A DNA stretch of 64,000 bases from Pseudomonas sp. LP_7_YM (GCF_004364435.1 NZ_SOCT01000005.1:124001-188000); one strand, 5' to 3'. Shown: positions 48,181 through 57,630, counted from the first letter of the stretch. Notes: generated by a model not told the origin, from the letters alone. A program made the numbers and translations.

Positions 48181-49424
48181 AGCGCGGCTACGTGATCGTG
48201 TTTGTACTGATCATCCTCGCAGCACTGGCAGGTTTGGCGATCTCTCGTCACACAGGCTATGTGCTGATTGCGTATGACACCTTCCGCTATGAGTCGAGCC
48301 TCTGGGCAGCGCTGGCGTTGTTGGTGGCGATTGCGCTGGTGGTCTGGCTGGTACGTGGCGTGATCAGGCTCTTGACCGCTTCGAGCGGCGTGGTCAACCC
48401 TTGGTCGCGACGCAACCGCAGTCGCCGGGTGCAGGTGGCTATCGAGAAGGGGCAGATGGACTTGGCAGAAGGTCGCTGGGCCAGCGCTCAACGCCACTTG
48501 CAGCGGGCCGCCGAGGCTGAGCCTCAACCGTTGTTGTATTACCTTGGCGCAGCACGTGCGGCCAGCGAGCAAGGGCATTACGAGGACAGTGACACCCTGC
48601 TCGAACGCGCCCTGGAGCGTCAGCCGCAGGCCGAACTTGCGATTGCCCTGAATCACGCGCAACTGCAACTTGACCGGGGCGACAGTAATGGCGCGCTCAA
48701 TACGTTGCAGGCCATGCAGGAGCGACATCCGCATAACCCTCAGGTATTGCGTCAGTTGCAGCGGCTTTATCGCCAGCGTGGTGATTGGCCTGAACTGGTT
48801 CGTCTGATGCCGGAGTTGCGCAAGGATAACGTTCTGCCGGCGCAGGAACTCGCGGAGCTGGAAAAACGTGCGTGGAGCGAGAACCTCTCGCTGGCCGCTT
48901 ACCGAGGGGCGGAAAACGAATCCGGTCCTGCCGGTTTGCCAGCATTGGAACTGGCTTGGCAGCAACTCTCCTCCGCTCAGCGCCAGGAGCCGGCGCTGAT
49001 TTTGGCCTATGCCGAGCAACTGCGTCGCCATGGCGCGGATGTGCAAGCCGAAGAAGTGCTGCGCAGTGCCATGAAACGTGACTACAACAGTCATCTGGCG
49101 CGGCTCTACGGTCTGGTACGCGGAAGTGATCCCGCCAAGCAATTGCAGACGGCAGAGGGTTGGCTGAAGCAGCATCCGGAAGACCCTGGCTTGCTATTGA
49201 CCCTGGGCCGGCTATGCCTGCAAAGCAGCTTATGGGGTAAGGCGCGTGACTATCTGGAGGGCAGTCTGCGGCTGGAGCGCAATCCCGAAGCCTGTGCCGA
49301 GCTTGCACGTCTGCTGGGTAGACTGGGTGAGACTGATCGCAGCAACCAATTGTTTCAGGAGGGGCTGGGCCTATTGGATGAGCGTTTATTAGCGCGTCCA
49401 TTGCCTGCGTTGGTTCGCGCGTAA
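48177..49424 (+). CDS. hemY: Haem biosynthesis protein HemY (TPR)
   Basis: 415 residues. Two membrane helices lie near 5-24 (VIVFVLIILAALAGLAIS) and 42-62, followed by tetratricopeptide-like helices (GRWASAQRHLQRAAEAE, DDPGLLLTLGRLCLQ-type segments). The protein is not the Bacillus protoporphyrinogen oxidase of the same name. The role is thought to be organisation of late haem biosynthesis at the inner membrane. A terminator follows. Confidence 0.92.
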   Translation: MKRGYVIVFVLIILAALAGLAISRHTGYVLIAYDTFRYESSLWAALALLVAIALVVWLVRGVIRLLTASSGVVNPWSRRNRSRRVQVAIEKGQMDLAEGRWASAQRHLQRAAEAEPQPLLYYLGAARAASEQGHYEDSDTLLERALERQPQAELAIALNHAQLQLDRGDSNGALNTLQAMQERHPHNPQVLRQLQRLYRQRGDWPELVRLMPELRKDNVLPAQELAELEKRAWSENLSLAAYRGAENESGPAGLPALELAWQQLSSAQRQEPALILAYAEQLRRHGADVQAEEVLRSAMKRDYNSHLARLYGLVRGSDPAKQLQTAEGWLKQHPEDPGLLLTLGRLCLQSSLWGKARDYLEGSLRLERNPEACAELARLLGRLGETDRSNQLFQEGLGLLDERLLARPLPALVRA

Positions 49425-49449
49425 GCCTTCTGCCCCTGCTCTGCAAAAG

Positions 49450-49470
49450 GCCCTGAATAAGGGCTTTTTT
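49450..49470 (+). terminator. Terminator after hemY
   Basis: GCCCT (49450-49454), a 5-base loop, AGGGC (49460-49464) and six T residues, 26 bases past the hemY stop. The stem is short but GC-rich. Confidence 0.75.
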
Positions 49471-49673
49471 GCGCCTGCTTCGCAAAGCTGTGTAGGAGGT
49501 TTCCGAAAGCTCATTGGGTTTCTATCTCAATCCCCTGATGAAGGGTATATCTTCCTATTCCTTCGGTCGGGAAATCCTTGTTCAGACTAAGAAATATCCT
49601 CCCCCGGTTGCCTTGAAAGCGAGTCGCGCTTTCCTCTACCGTAACCGCCTTCGTCTTTTGTTTCGGATTTTCC

Positions 49674-50201
49674 ATGCATCTGGCTCGCACACGGTCCTTG
49701 TTCTTCCTGGCGTTTTTCGCCTGTGCGTTGATTGTGGGCGCGGCTGTCTGTCTGGAGCGCGTGGTGGGCTCATTTCCATGCCCGCTCTGCTTCGCACAAC
49801 GGGTGCTGTTGCTCACCTGCTCCGGCGTCTGCCTGGTAGCTGCCCTGCATGCACCCGGCACGCTCGGCTGGCGCCTTTACTCGGGAGGCCTGTTGTTCGT
49901 TTCGTTATGCGGCGCGGCGCTGGCGGGGCGGCAGGTATGGCTGCAAGCCTCACCCCCGGACAATCCGGATGTCTGCCTGCTTAATTTGCAGTATCTGCTT
50001 GATACGCAGCCTTGGCTCAAGGTCCTGGCGATGATTTTTGCCGGAAGAGCGGGATGCTCTGAAATCACTTGGTCACTCTTCGGCATCAGTCTTCCAGAGT
50101 GGAGCCTGCTGGCCTTTTCAGGCGTCAGTCTCTTTGCGCTTTATTACCTTTTCATCGAGTTTTGTCGATTCAGATCAATGGATATAGGCTCGGCTGATTA
50201 A
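49674..50201 (+). CDS. dsbB: Disulfide bond formation protein DsbB
   Basis: 175 residues, four membrane helices. The quinone-linked CxxC is C36/C39 (PCPLC) and the second pair is C101 and C128 (PDVCLLN, AGCSE), as needed to reoxidise DsbA. Pseudomonas has two DsbB paralogues; this is the algQ-linked copy named dsbH/dsbB2 in some strains. The ATG at 49674 is preceded by a weak ribosome site. Disulfide formation is needed for many secreted virulence factors. Confidence 0.92.
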   Translation: MHLARTRSLFFLAFFACALIVGAAVCLERVVGSFPCPLCFAQRVLLLTCSGVCLVAALHAPGTLGWRLYSGGLLFVSLCGAALAGRQVWLQASPPDNPDVCLLNLQYLLDTQPWLKVLAMIFAGRAGCSEITWSLFGISLPEWSLLAFSGVSLFALYYLFIEFCRFRSMDIGSAD

Positions 50202-50232
50202 ACACTTGTATGAACTTTATCTCCTGCGTACC

Positions 50233-50259
50233 TTGAAGGCCACGACGCGCGGGCATAAT
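50233..50259 (+). promoter_or_regulatory. Candidate sigma-70 promoter of algQ
   Basis: TTGAAG (50233-50238) and CATAAT (50254-50259) are separated by 15 bases, slightly short of the ideal 17. The pair lies 126 bases upstream of algQ in the gap after dsbB. Confidence 0.35.
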
Positions 50260-50384
50260 CTGGCTCGCACGCACCATCGCAATAATGCTGCTGTCGACGT
50301 TTTTTTCAGACCCGGTTTCATAAGCATGAAGCCGGATCGCCAAGCGACAGGCAGCAGGCCCCTGAAGGGAAGAGAGAGAACATC

Positions 50385-50843
50385 ATGCTGGAAAGTTGTC
50401 AGAATGCTCAGGAACGCTGGGGTGGGGTTCATAAGTTGATTGATCGTTGGTTGCAGGAGCGTCACGAACTGGTCAAGGCTTACGATGTGCTCGGCGCCGA
50501 GCCTCAAGCGTTGTCTGGAACCACCCAGCAGCTGCAGGAACTCTGCGACCGTCTCGTTGATTATGTATCGGCAGGTCATTTCGAAGTCTATGAGCAACTG
50601 AATGGCGAAGCCAAAGCTTTCAACGATGAACGCGGGCTCGACCTTGCCAATACGCTTTATCCTCGTATCGACGTGATCACAGAGAAGCTGTTGGCTTTTA
50701 ACGATCTGTGTGACGAAGGAAAATGCGTGGCGGAAAAATTCAAGGAGCTGGGAGGCTTGTTGCATGAGCGCTTCGATCTGGAAGACTGTTTGATTGAAGT
50801 GCTGCACAACTCGCATAAGCAACAGGATGCGGTCCAGGCCTGA
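50385..50843 (+). CDS. algQ: Anti-sigma-70 regulator AlgQ (Rsd family)
   Basis: 152 residues, all-helical Rsd/AlgQ family ([20 protein letters not shown] at the start and the [15 protein letters not shown] segment). Such proteins bind sigma-70 region 4 and change promoter choice in stationary phase; in P. aeruginosa AlgQ influences alginate and siderophore genes. GAGAGAGAA precedes the ATG. A strong terminator follows. Confidence 0.94.
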   Translation: MLESCQNAQERWGGVHKLIDRWLQERHELVKAYDVLGAEPQALSGTTQQLQELCDRLVDYVSAGHFEVYEQLNGEAKAFNDERGLDLANTLYPRIDVITEKLLAFNDLCDEGKCVAEKFKELGGLLHERFDLEDCLIEVLHNSHKQQDAVQA

Positions 50844-50861
50844 CTGGACTCGCGGTTAAAG

Positions 50862-50887
50862 AAGGGCGCCAACACAGCGCCCTTTTT
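50862..50887 (+). terminator. Terminator after algQ
   Basis: AAGGGCGC (50862-50869) pairs with GCGCCCTT (50877-50884) across a 7-base loop, followed by TTT and AT-rich sequence. It lies 19 bases past the algQ stop. Confidence 0.88.
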
Positions 50888-51069
50888 AATGCTCCTGCGT
50901 TGCTGTTCCGCCACACGTGGCGTCGGCAATTCAGTCTGCGTGGGCCAAGAATCCGAAGAGCGGCACGGTCGCTGTACGTCGGAGGCTACGACGGCAGCGA
51001 ACGCGATGTGTCAGTCGACCCAGCCATCTGGCCCGCCCAATTCGCCGGTACACCGGATCAGGCTGGCAC

Positions 51070-51747
51070 TTATTGCGATACTGCCAGCAGCTCAATCTCA
51101 AACACCAGCGGCGTATACGGGTCGATCAAATCCCCCGCGCCTTCTGCGCCATACGCTTGCGCCGAAGGAATCACCAGTCGCCACTTCGCACCCACCGACA
51201 TGTCCGCCAGCGCAGTGGTCCAGCCAGCGATTACGCTATCCAGACGAAACCATTGCGGCTGCTGACTCTGATCGAAGATCGTCCCGTCGGGCAGGCGCCC
51301 CACGTATTTGACCTGAACCCGGCCATTGAGGTCGGGTTTCGGGCCAGTGCCAGGTGTCAGTTCGGTCATCAGGATGCCGTCGGCAAGCTGACGGACGCCC
51401 GGCTTGGCTTTTTCGCTATCCATGAAACGCCGCTCTTCCTTGAGCGCCGCTTCGGTCTGTGGCTCGGACTGGCCGGAATTTTCGGCTTGCGCAAGTGCTG
51501 CGTCGTGGTCGCTGAGAATCTGCTCCATACGCTCCTGCTTGATTGCCAGCGGCTTGCCTTGATACGACTGCTGCAAGCCTTCGATCAATGCCGGCAACTG
51601 CAGATCCGGTGCTTCCTGACGCAGGCGCTCACCCAGGCTCGCTCCCAGGCTGTACGCCAGATCATGGGCGTTATCGGACGGTGAGGCATCGGTCGCGTGG
51701 GCAAGAGGTACCAAGAGGAACAACGACATTAACAAGTAGCGCGACAT
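51070..51747 (-). CDS. Secreted FKBP-type peptidyl-prolyl isomerase
   Basis: 225 residues. A signal peptide occupies about 1-18 (MSRYLLMSLFLLVPLAHA) from the ATG at 51747; upstream in-frame codons would place a basic leader before it. Residues 25-120 are an FKBP_N dimerisation domain and 135-225 an FKBP domain with VKYVGRLPDGTIFDQS and WRLVIPSAQAYG. It should be a periplasmic folding isomerase of the FkpA/FklB type. It is convergent with algQ and divergent from algP. The 226-base stretch between it and algQ holds only the algQ terminator. Confidence 0.92.
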   Translation of the reverse strand: MSRYLLMSLFLLVPLAHATDASPSDNAHDLAYSLGASLGERLRQEAPDLQLPALIEGLQQSYQGKPLAIKQERMEQILSDHDAALAQAENSGQSEPQTEAALKEERRFMDSEKAKPGVRQLADGILMTELTPGTGPKPDLNGRVQVKYVGRLPDGTIFDQSQQPQWFRLDSVIAGWTTALADMSVGAKWRLVIPSAQAYGAEGAGDLIDPYTPLVFEIELLAVSQ

Positions 51748-51926
51748 GAATGCTCTCCGGCCTGGGAAGCGGCAATTATGCCAGCGCGGCCGGGGAATGT
51801 GATGACGATGTGCAGGGTTTTTGGCCGACCTGCAACAGAGCCCGATTTGCAGTGTCAAGATGCCCTAGCGGCAGTGCGGGCAGAGGTCTAGTATGAGCCG
51901 CATTCAAATCAGCCAGGAGGTAAGTC

Positions 51927-52961
51927 ATGTCGGCCACGAACAAGCCAGTAAACACGCCGTTGCATTTGCTCCAACAGCTCTCGAGCAGCTTGCTCGAACA
52001 CCTTGAAGATGCCTGCTCTCAGGCTTTGGCTGATGCCGAGAAACTGCTCGCCAAACTTGAGAAACAACGTGGCAAAGCGCAGGAAAAACTGCACAAGTCG
52101 CGTACCAAATTGCAGGACGCCGCCACTGCTGGCAAAGCCAAGGCACAGGGCAAGGCCAAAGATGCAGTGGCTGAGCTTGAATCGCTGCTCGACGCATTGA
52201 AAAATCGTCAAACCGAAACCCGCTCCTACATCCTCAACCTCAAGCGTGATGCCCAGGAAAGCCTGCAACTGGCGCAGGGGATTGGCCGGGTGAAGGAGGC
52301 TGTCGGCAAGGCGCTGAGTGATCGTGCCGCCAACGCTCCTGCCAAGGTATCGGCGAAATCCTCCGCGAAGGCCACAGCCAAAAGCGCCAAGGCCGCCGCG
52401 AATGAATCGACCAAATCCGCTAAAGCCAAATCTGTTGATAAGACAGCTGCTGCCCAACCTGCTACAAAAGCACTGGTGAAAGCAGTGGCCAAGCCAGCAC
52501 TTAAGCCCGCGGCCAAAACTGCAGCCACTAAACCCGCTGCCGCCAAAGCGCCAGTTGCTGCGAAACCGGCCGCCAAGGCAGTCGCCAAGCCTGCTGCAAA
52601 AGCACCCGCCGCTGCCAAGGCTCCGGCTAAAACCGTAGCAGCTAAATCTGCGGCCAAAACCGCCGTTGCCGCCAAGCCTGCCGCTAAACCGGCTACCAAG
52701 TCTGCCGCAAAAGCGCCAGCCACCAGCGCTACTGCGAAGCCCGCTACTGCTGCCAAAACCTCCGCAGCCAAAGCCGCGGCCAGCAAACCTGCTGCGAGCA
52801 AGCCTGCGGCCAAACCAGCCACCGTCAAATCCGCTGCGAAACCTGCTGCCAAGCCTGGGACCTCTGCCCCGGTTGCCTCTACGGAGACCACCGCGTCCGC
52901 GACGCCGACCGCGGCGGCAGCCACGCCAGCGAGCGGATCAGCATCGAACAGCGCTTCCTAA
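51927..52961 (+). CDS. algP: Histone-like protein AlgP
   Basis: 344 residues. Residues 1-125 are helical and contain LEKQRGKAQEKLHKSRTKLQ. From about residue 130 to 325 the sequence is a lysine-alanine-proline tract with many KPAAK- and AKPAA-type units, like the C-terminal tail of histone H1. In P. aeruginosa AlgP binds DNA and affects algD expression, and its repeats are unstable. Ribosome site AGGAGG precedes the ATG by 5 bases. The stop overlaps the next gene on the other strand by 4 bases. Confidence 0.94.
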   Translation: MSATNKPVNTPLHLLQQLSSSLLEHLEDACSQALADAEKLLAKLEKQRGKAQEKLHKSRTKLQDAATAGKAKAQGKAKDAVAELESLLDALKNRQTETRSYILNLKRDAQESLQLAQGIGRVKEAVGKALSDRAANAPAKVSAKSSAKATAKSAKAAANESTKSAKAKSVDKTAAAQPATKALVKAVAKPALKPAAKTAATKPAAAKAPVAAKPAAKAVAKPAAKAPAAAKAPAKTVAAKSAAKTAVAAKPAAKPATKSAAKAPATSATAKPATAAKTSAAKAAASKPAASKPAAKPATVKSAAKPAAKPGTSAPVASTETTASATPTAAAATPASGSASNSAS

Positions 52962-53425
52962 GCCAGGTCTTTCCCGACGCGCCTCAGGATATCCAGCGCG
53001 TCGGGCGCCTCGTTTGCCGCTTCACCCGCCAATGCGTCCAGCCAGACCCCCGCTTCCTGGGGGTCTTGTTCCGGCCATCCCTGAACCAGTCGTTGCAGCC
53101 TCACCAGCAGCTCGCGCTCGGCATCCAGCTCCAGCCCTTTCAATCGCTCACGCAGCGCACTGAGTTCCTCGTCAGTCGCAGCGGCGGACTTCCATTGCGT
53201 GCGTACTGTCCGCAACGGACCAACGACCCTGTCGTGCCAGGGGGTGGCCAATTGTCTGATTTCGTCCGCTCGCCTGATATCGAAAGCAATGCTGCGCTGG
53301 TCTAGCCAAACGCCACACAATAGGGCGCAGACGTTGCCACCTCTGTCTTGCAGCTTCAAGCAGGCTTGCTCGACGCCCGGTCGCGCGTAAAAATCCAGGG
53401 TAAAACTCCAAAGGTCGGAAGGCAT
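52958..53425 (-). CDS. TIGR02444 family protein
   Basis: 155 residues matching the TIGR02444 pattern: MPSDLWSFTLDFYARPGVEQ and LQDRGGNVCALLCGVWLDQR at the N-terminus. No function is assigned. It is convergent with algP by a 4-base overlap and divergent from the ABC-F gene. Confidence 0.8.
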   Translation of the reverse strand: MPSDLWSFTLDFYARPGVEQACLKLQDRGGNVCALLCGVWLDQRSIAFDIRRADEIRQLATPWHDRVVGPLRTVRTQWKSAAATDEELSALRERLKGLELDAERELLVRLQRLVQGWPEQDPQEAGVWLDALAGEAANEAPDALDILRRVGKDLA

Positions 53426-53471
53426 AGTCAGCTACCTGTTTTGGACGAAGCTGGTAGACTCCGCCGCCATT

Positions 53472-55382
53472 ATGATCAGACTTCAAAGCCTTACCTTACA
53501 GCGTGGTCCGCAACGTCTGCTAGAAGACGCCGAGCTGACCCTGCACGCCGGCCAGAAAGCCGGCCTGATCGGCGCCAATGGCGCCGGTAAATCCAGCCTG
53601 TTCGCTTTGCTGCGGGGTGAACTATCCCCTGACAACGGCGACTGCTTTCTGCCTGCCGATTGGCGCATCGCCCACATGCGTCAGGAGGTCGATACCCTCG
53701 AGCGTCTGGCAGTGGACTACGTCCTCGATGGGGACCTGCGTCTGCGTCAGGTACAGCAGGATCTGGCCGCCGCCGAAGCTGCCCAGGACGGCGCGGCTCA
53801 AGCGCGGCTGCACTCGGAGCTGGACAGCGCAGATGGTTATACCGCCGATGCGCGTGCGCGCAAGCTGCTGGCGGGGCTGGGCTTCACTAACGAGCAGATG
53901 GAACGGCAGGTCGCAAGTTTCTCCGGTGGCTGGCGAATGCGCCTGAACCTTGCGCAGGCATTAATGTGTCCGTCAGACCTGTTGCTCCTCGACGAGCCCA
54001 CCAACCACCTGGATCTCGACGCCATTATCTGGCTCGAAGACTGGCTCAAGGGCTATCCGGGAACGCTGCTGCTCATCTCTCACGACCGGGATTTTCTTGA
54101 CTCGGTGGTCGATCAAATCGCCCACGTCGAACAGAAAAAAATCACCTTGTATCGCGGCGGCTACAGCGCTTTCGAGCGTGCCCGCGCTGAGCGTCTGTCC
54201 CAGCAGCAGCAGGCCTACGAGAAGCAGCAGGCGCAACGTGCGCACATGGAAAAGTACATCGCTCGCTTCAAAGCCCAGGCCACTAAGGCTCGCCAGGCAC
54301 AGAGCCGGATCAAGGCGCTGGAGCGGATGGAGGAACTGTCGGCCGCGCACGTCGATTCGCCGTTCGATTTCACCTTCCGCGAGTCCGACAAGATTTCCAG
54401 CCCGCTGCTGGACTTGTCGGATGCGCGTCTGGGCTATGGCGACAAGGCCGTGCTGCAGAAGGTCAAACTGCAACTGACGCCGGGCGCGCGTATTGGCTTG
54501 CTGGGGCCAAATGGCGCTGGTAAATCCACCCTGATCAAAAACCTTGCCGGCGAACTCGAACCGCTGAGCGGGCGACTGGTGCGTGGCGAGAACACAGTTG
54601 TCGGGTATTTCGCCCAGCACCAATTGGATTCCCTCGACGCCAAGGCCAGCCCACTGCTGCACTTGCAGCGCATTGCGCCGTCCGAGCGTGAGCAAACGCT
54701 GCGTGACTTCCTCGGTGGGTTCGATTTCCGCGGTGCGCGGCTGGAAGAGCCGGTGCTGAACTTCTCCGGTGGCGAGAAGGCGCGTCTGGCCTTGGCGCTG
54801 ATCGCCTGGGACAAACCTAACCTGCTGCTGCTCGACGAACCGACCAACCACCTGGATCTGGAAATGCGCCTGGCCCTGACCATGGCATTGCAGGAATTCA
54901 GCGGTGCGGTGCTGGTTGTCTCTCATGATCGTCATTTGCTCAAGAGCACCACCGATAACTTCCTGTTGGTGGCGGACGGCGTGGTCGAGGAATTTGACGG
55001 CGATCTGGACGACTACACCCGCTGGCTGGCCGATTATCGTCAGCGCAATGCACCGGTCAGCAACACATCTGTCAACGCCGACAAGACCGACAAGAAAGCC
55101 CAGCGTCAGCAGGCAGCGGCCTTGCGCCAGCAGTTGGCGCCGCACAAGCGCGAAGCCGAGAAGCTGGAAACGGAGCTTGGCGCGCTGCACGAGAAACTGG
55201 CGAAAATCGAGGCAGCCTTGGGCGATAGCGCTATTTACGAAGCTGCCAATAAGGACAAACTGCGCGACCTGTTGGCCGATCAAGCCAAACTGAAGGTGCG
55301 TGAGTCAGAGTTGGAAGAGGCGTGGATGGAAGCGCTGGAGCTACTTGAGTCGATGCAGGCCGAGCTGGAAGCGCTGTCCTGA
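53472..55382 (+). CDS. ABC-F ATP-binding protein, YheS-like
   Basis: 636 residues with two ATPase domains and no membrane span. Walker A GANGAGKSS (near residue 36) and GPNGAGKST (near 345), signature FSGGWRMRLNLAQAL and FSGGEKARLALALIA, and Walker B LLLLDEPTNHLDLD in both halves. A linker and a C-terminal coiled coil (EAEKLETELGALHEKLAKI) give the YheS/Uup layout. ABC-F proteins act on stalled ribosomes; YheS is thought to aid translation, so this is unlikely to be a transporter. Its stop overlaps the next start by one base. Confidence 0.93.
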   Translation: MIRLQSLTLQRGPQRLLEDAELTLHAGQKAGLIGANGAGKSSLFALLRGELSPDNGDCFLPADWRIAHMRQEVDTLERLAVDYVLDGDLRLRQVQQDLAAAEAAQDGAAQARLHSELDSADGYTADARARKLLAGLGFTNEQMERQVASFSGGWRMRLNLAQALMCPSDLLLLDEPTNHLDLDAIIWLEDWLKGYPGTLLLISHDRDFLDSVVDQIAHVEQKKITLYRGGYSAFERARAERLSQQQQAYEKQQAQRAHMEKYIARFKAQATKARQAQSRIKALERMEELSAAHVDSPFDFTFRESDKISSPLLDLSDARLGYGDKAVLQKVKLQLTPGARIGLLGPNGAGKSTLIKNLAGELEPLSGRLVRGENTVVGYFAQHQLDSLDAKASPLLHLQRIAPSEREQTLRDFLGGFDFRGARLEEPVLNFSGGEKARLALALIAWDKPNLLLLDEPTNHLDLEMRLALTMALQEFSGAVLVVSHDRHLLKSTTDNFLLVADGVVEEFDGDLDDYTRWLADYRQRNAPVSNTSVNADKTDKKAQRQQAAALRQQLAPHKREAEKLETELGALHEKLAKIEAALGDSAIYEAANKDKLRDLLADQAKLKVRESELEEAWMEALELLESMQAELEALS

Positions 55383-55986
55383 TGGAGTCTTTGGCACTAC
55401 CGGTACCGGCTTACTGGATCGAACCGATTGTGGTCGGTCTGCAGATTCTCTTGATTCTTATGATCGGGTACACCCTGCAACGGTTGGTCGGCCGCTTTTT
55501 GACCCGCCTGGGCGAGCGCTACCCCCTGCTGCCGCCTGAGTTGCTGGTGATGCTTCGCGGCGGCTTACGCTGGCTGATCATGGGCACCGCGTTGGTTGCG
55601 GTGCTCGGGCGGCTGGGTGTCTCAGCCGCCGTGTTGTGGGCAGCACTGTCAGGGTTCGTAGCGGTTGCGGCGGTGGCATTCTTCGCTATGTGGAGCGTGC
55701 TTTCCAACCTGCTGTGTGCAGTGTTGATCTTCACCATCGGACCTTTTCGGATCGGTGATGTGTGGAGCTGGTGGACACCACGGACAAACCCGGGATCAAA
55801 GGCCGCGTCACGGCCATCAACCTGATGTTCACGACACTGATCGAGCCTGCTGAGTTGGGCGGGACAATGGTGCAGGTGCCTAACAGCCAGTTCTTTCAGA
55901 AGTCGGTGCGGCGCTGGAGGGGGCACGATGGCTTGGCGATCATCTCGGGCGAGAAACGCGCGGGTGACGGTGCAGGGCTGAAATAG
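55382..55986 (+). pseudogene. MscS-type mechanosensitive channel gene with 1-base frameshift
   Basis: The first frame (55382-55825) encodes membrane segments of an MscS-like channel (PAYWIEPIVVGLQILLILMI and VAVAAVAFFAMWSVLSNLLC) up to IGPFRIGDV, then runs into an unrelated tail. From 55762 the +1-shifted frame continues the MscS beta domain: VELVDTTDKPGIKGRVTAIN and VPNSQFFQKSVRRW, stopping at 55986. Inserting one base after 55761 restores a single frame of about 201 residues, the size of the small MscS homologue found at this place in P. aeruginosa. Either the gene is inactivated or the base was lost in sequencing. It overlaps the ABC-F stop by one base. Confidence 0.8.
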
Positions 55987-56090
55987 CCTCACAGTTGTCT
56001 TTGAAGTCGACGTAACAGTTGGAAATAGATGGCCTTTCGCCCCCGCAGACACTAGCTTAGAGGCCGCTCGAGTTCTGTCTGAGGTGCGTC

Positions 56091-56717
56091 ATGTCGTTTG
56101 AAACGTGGTTGGCTTTCTTCGCCGCCTGCTGGGTCATCAGTCTGTCTCCGGGCGCTGGCGCCATTGCATCGATGTCCAGCGGTTTGCAATACGGGTTCTG
56201 GCGCGGGTATTGGAATGCGCTGGGCCTGCAATTGGGGCTTGTCGTCCAGATCGCGATCATCGCTGCCGGCCTGGGTGCTGTGCTGGCCACTTCGGCAGTG
56301 GCGTTCACGCTGATCAAATGGTTTGGCGTCGCCTACCTGGTGTATCTGGGCGTGAAACAGTGGCGGGCCTTGCCCGGCGATTTGTCCGAAAACCCCACCA
56401 TACGCTCCGTCGGCAAACCGACAACGCTGGTCACACGGGGCTTTCTGGTCAATATCAGCAATCCCAAGGCACTGGTGTTCATGCTGGCGATCCTGCCGCA
56501 ATTCATCGACACCCAACTGCCGCTGCTGCCTCAGTATCTGACTATCGGCGCGACGATGGTCTGCGTCGACCTGACTGTCATGGCGGGGTATACGGGATTG
56601 GCTTCGAAGGTGCTTCGGTTGCTCACGACGCCTAGACAACAACGGCGGATGAATCGCACGTTTGCCGGTTTGTTCGTCAGTGCAGCGGCGTTTTTGGCGA
56701 CGCTGCACCGCGCTTGA
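56091..56717 (+). CDS. LysE-family amino-acid exporter
   Basis: 208 residues, about six membrane segments with the LysE/RhtB signature FFAACWVISLSPGAGAIASM near the N-terminus. Members export amino acids such as homoserine, lysine or threonine; the substrate is unknown. GAGGTGCG precedes the ATG. Confidence 0.9.
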   Translation: MSFETWLAFFAACWVISLSPGAGAIASMSSGLQYGFWRGYWNALGLQLGLVVQIAIIAAGLGAVLATSAVAFTLIKWFGVAYLVYLGVKQWRALPGDLSENPTIRSVGKPTTLVTRGFLVNISNPKALVFMLAILPQFIDTQLPLLPQYLTIGATMVCVDLTVMAGYTGLASKVLRLLTTPRQQRRMNRTFAGLFVSAAAFLATLHRA

Positions 56718-56742
56718 TTCCCATCCCAGCTCGAAGGAAAAA

Positions 56743-56834
56743 CCTATGGGAGCGAATTCGTTTGCGAGAGCCCGTTAGATTCGACGCATGTGTGTCGACT
56801 GATACTGAGCTCTGCGAATGAATTCGCCCCCCCC
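56743..56834. repeat. REP doublet (REPIN)
   Basis: The left arm 56743-56770 (ATGGGAGCGAATTCGTTTGC) and an inverted right arm 56811-56834 (TGCGAATGAATTCGCCCC) lie 40 bases apart. It sits just after the LysE gene. Confidence 0.7.
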
Positions 56835-57001
56835 TTGGTGTTCCTGCATCTACCGCCATCCTCAACGCAGGATCTTCGGCGCCTTGTCACGCGGCAAATT
56901 GTTGTGCGGCCCGGACTGTTGCTGTTGAGTACCCCACTTCACCCCGCAACTGCTCACGCAGTTGGCGCGCAACGTCCAATGCGATCGACTTCGACACTTG
57001 C

Positions 57002-57466
57002 TTGACCGTTAAAGTGTCTATGCGCGACGAACACGGCAAAGCCCTCAAGCCCGCATTACAGGTAAAGGCGCTGCAAGCTGGCTGGCTTAAAGCGGTGGAA
57101 GGCCTGCCCGATGGTTTGAAACCGGTGCGCGTGTTCTACGACAGCACCGGGAATACCGAGGGCGAGATAGCGTTGACCGGCGCCTTGCACGGGCTGAACA
57201 CCGACGGTCATGGTCTGGACATCAGCCACGTCGAAGAAGGCTATGACATTGGCCGTCGACTGGGCAATACCGGGGTCAGCAGCCCGATGGTGCAGATCAA
57301 TCTGGCGACCTTCGCCAGCTATCTGGAAGGCGGCGTCAGTGCAGTGGTGTACAACGGCGTCGACGACAGCGTAAGCGTGCAGATGGTGCGCCCTCCCAGC
57401 GAGGATGCCAAAACCAAGAACGCCAAGCTTCGTGGAGCAGACCCCTTTGCTTACGGTATGCCCTGA
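57002..57466 (+). CDS. Hypothetical protein, start uncertain
   Basis: A frame of up to 154 residues (VKVSMRDEHGKALKPALQ, GNTEGEIALTGALHGLNTDG and FASYLEGGVSAVVYNGVDDS) ending FAYGMP. The frame starts at TTG 57002 with no clear ribosome site; ATG at 57020 is also poorly placed. The frame is open well upstream to about 56870 without an initiation codon, so this may be a 5'-truncated remnant of a larger gene. No family recognised, no signal peptide seen. The 284 bases before it hold the REPIN and an unassigned stretch. Confidence 0.4.
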   Translation: MTVKVSMRDEHGKALKPALQVKALQAGWLKAVEGLPDGLKPVRVFYDSTGNTEGEIALTGALHGLNTDGHGLDISHVEEGYDIGRRLGNTGVSSPMVQINLATFASYLEGGVSAVVYNGVDDSVSVQMVRPPSEDAKTKNAKLRGADPFAYGMP

Positions 57467-57630
57467 TGAATCCAATATGCCTGGGCGACCCCACTAATAG
57501 CGGCGTATGAGCGGGTTGGCGGTGTTGCTTGAATGTCATCGTCTGGCATGCGGCTGCCGGGGATCCGCCGCGCATGCTCGGCAGGTCTGCGTAGAATACC
57601 TTCACTCTTCAAATTTCAGGAATACAACCC

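Noticed and set aside
53973..55283. 436-codon reverse open frame inside the ABC-F gene
   Set aside because: The forward ABC-F frame has all nucleotide-binding motifs; the reverse frame is a shadow.
56870..57000. Reverse-strand coding possibility ending KAPKILR before the hypothetical gene at 57002
   Set aside because: Upstream the frame meets a stop codon near 57011 and no ATG precedes the segment; GTG would leave fewer than 30 codons, so no gene could be supported.
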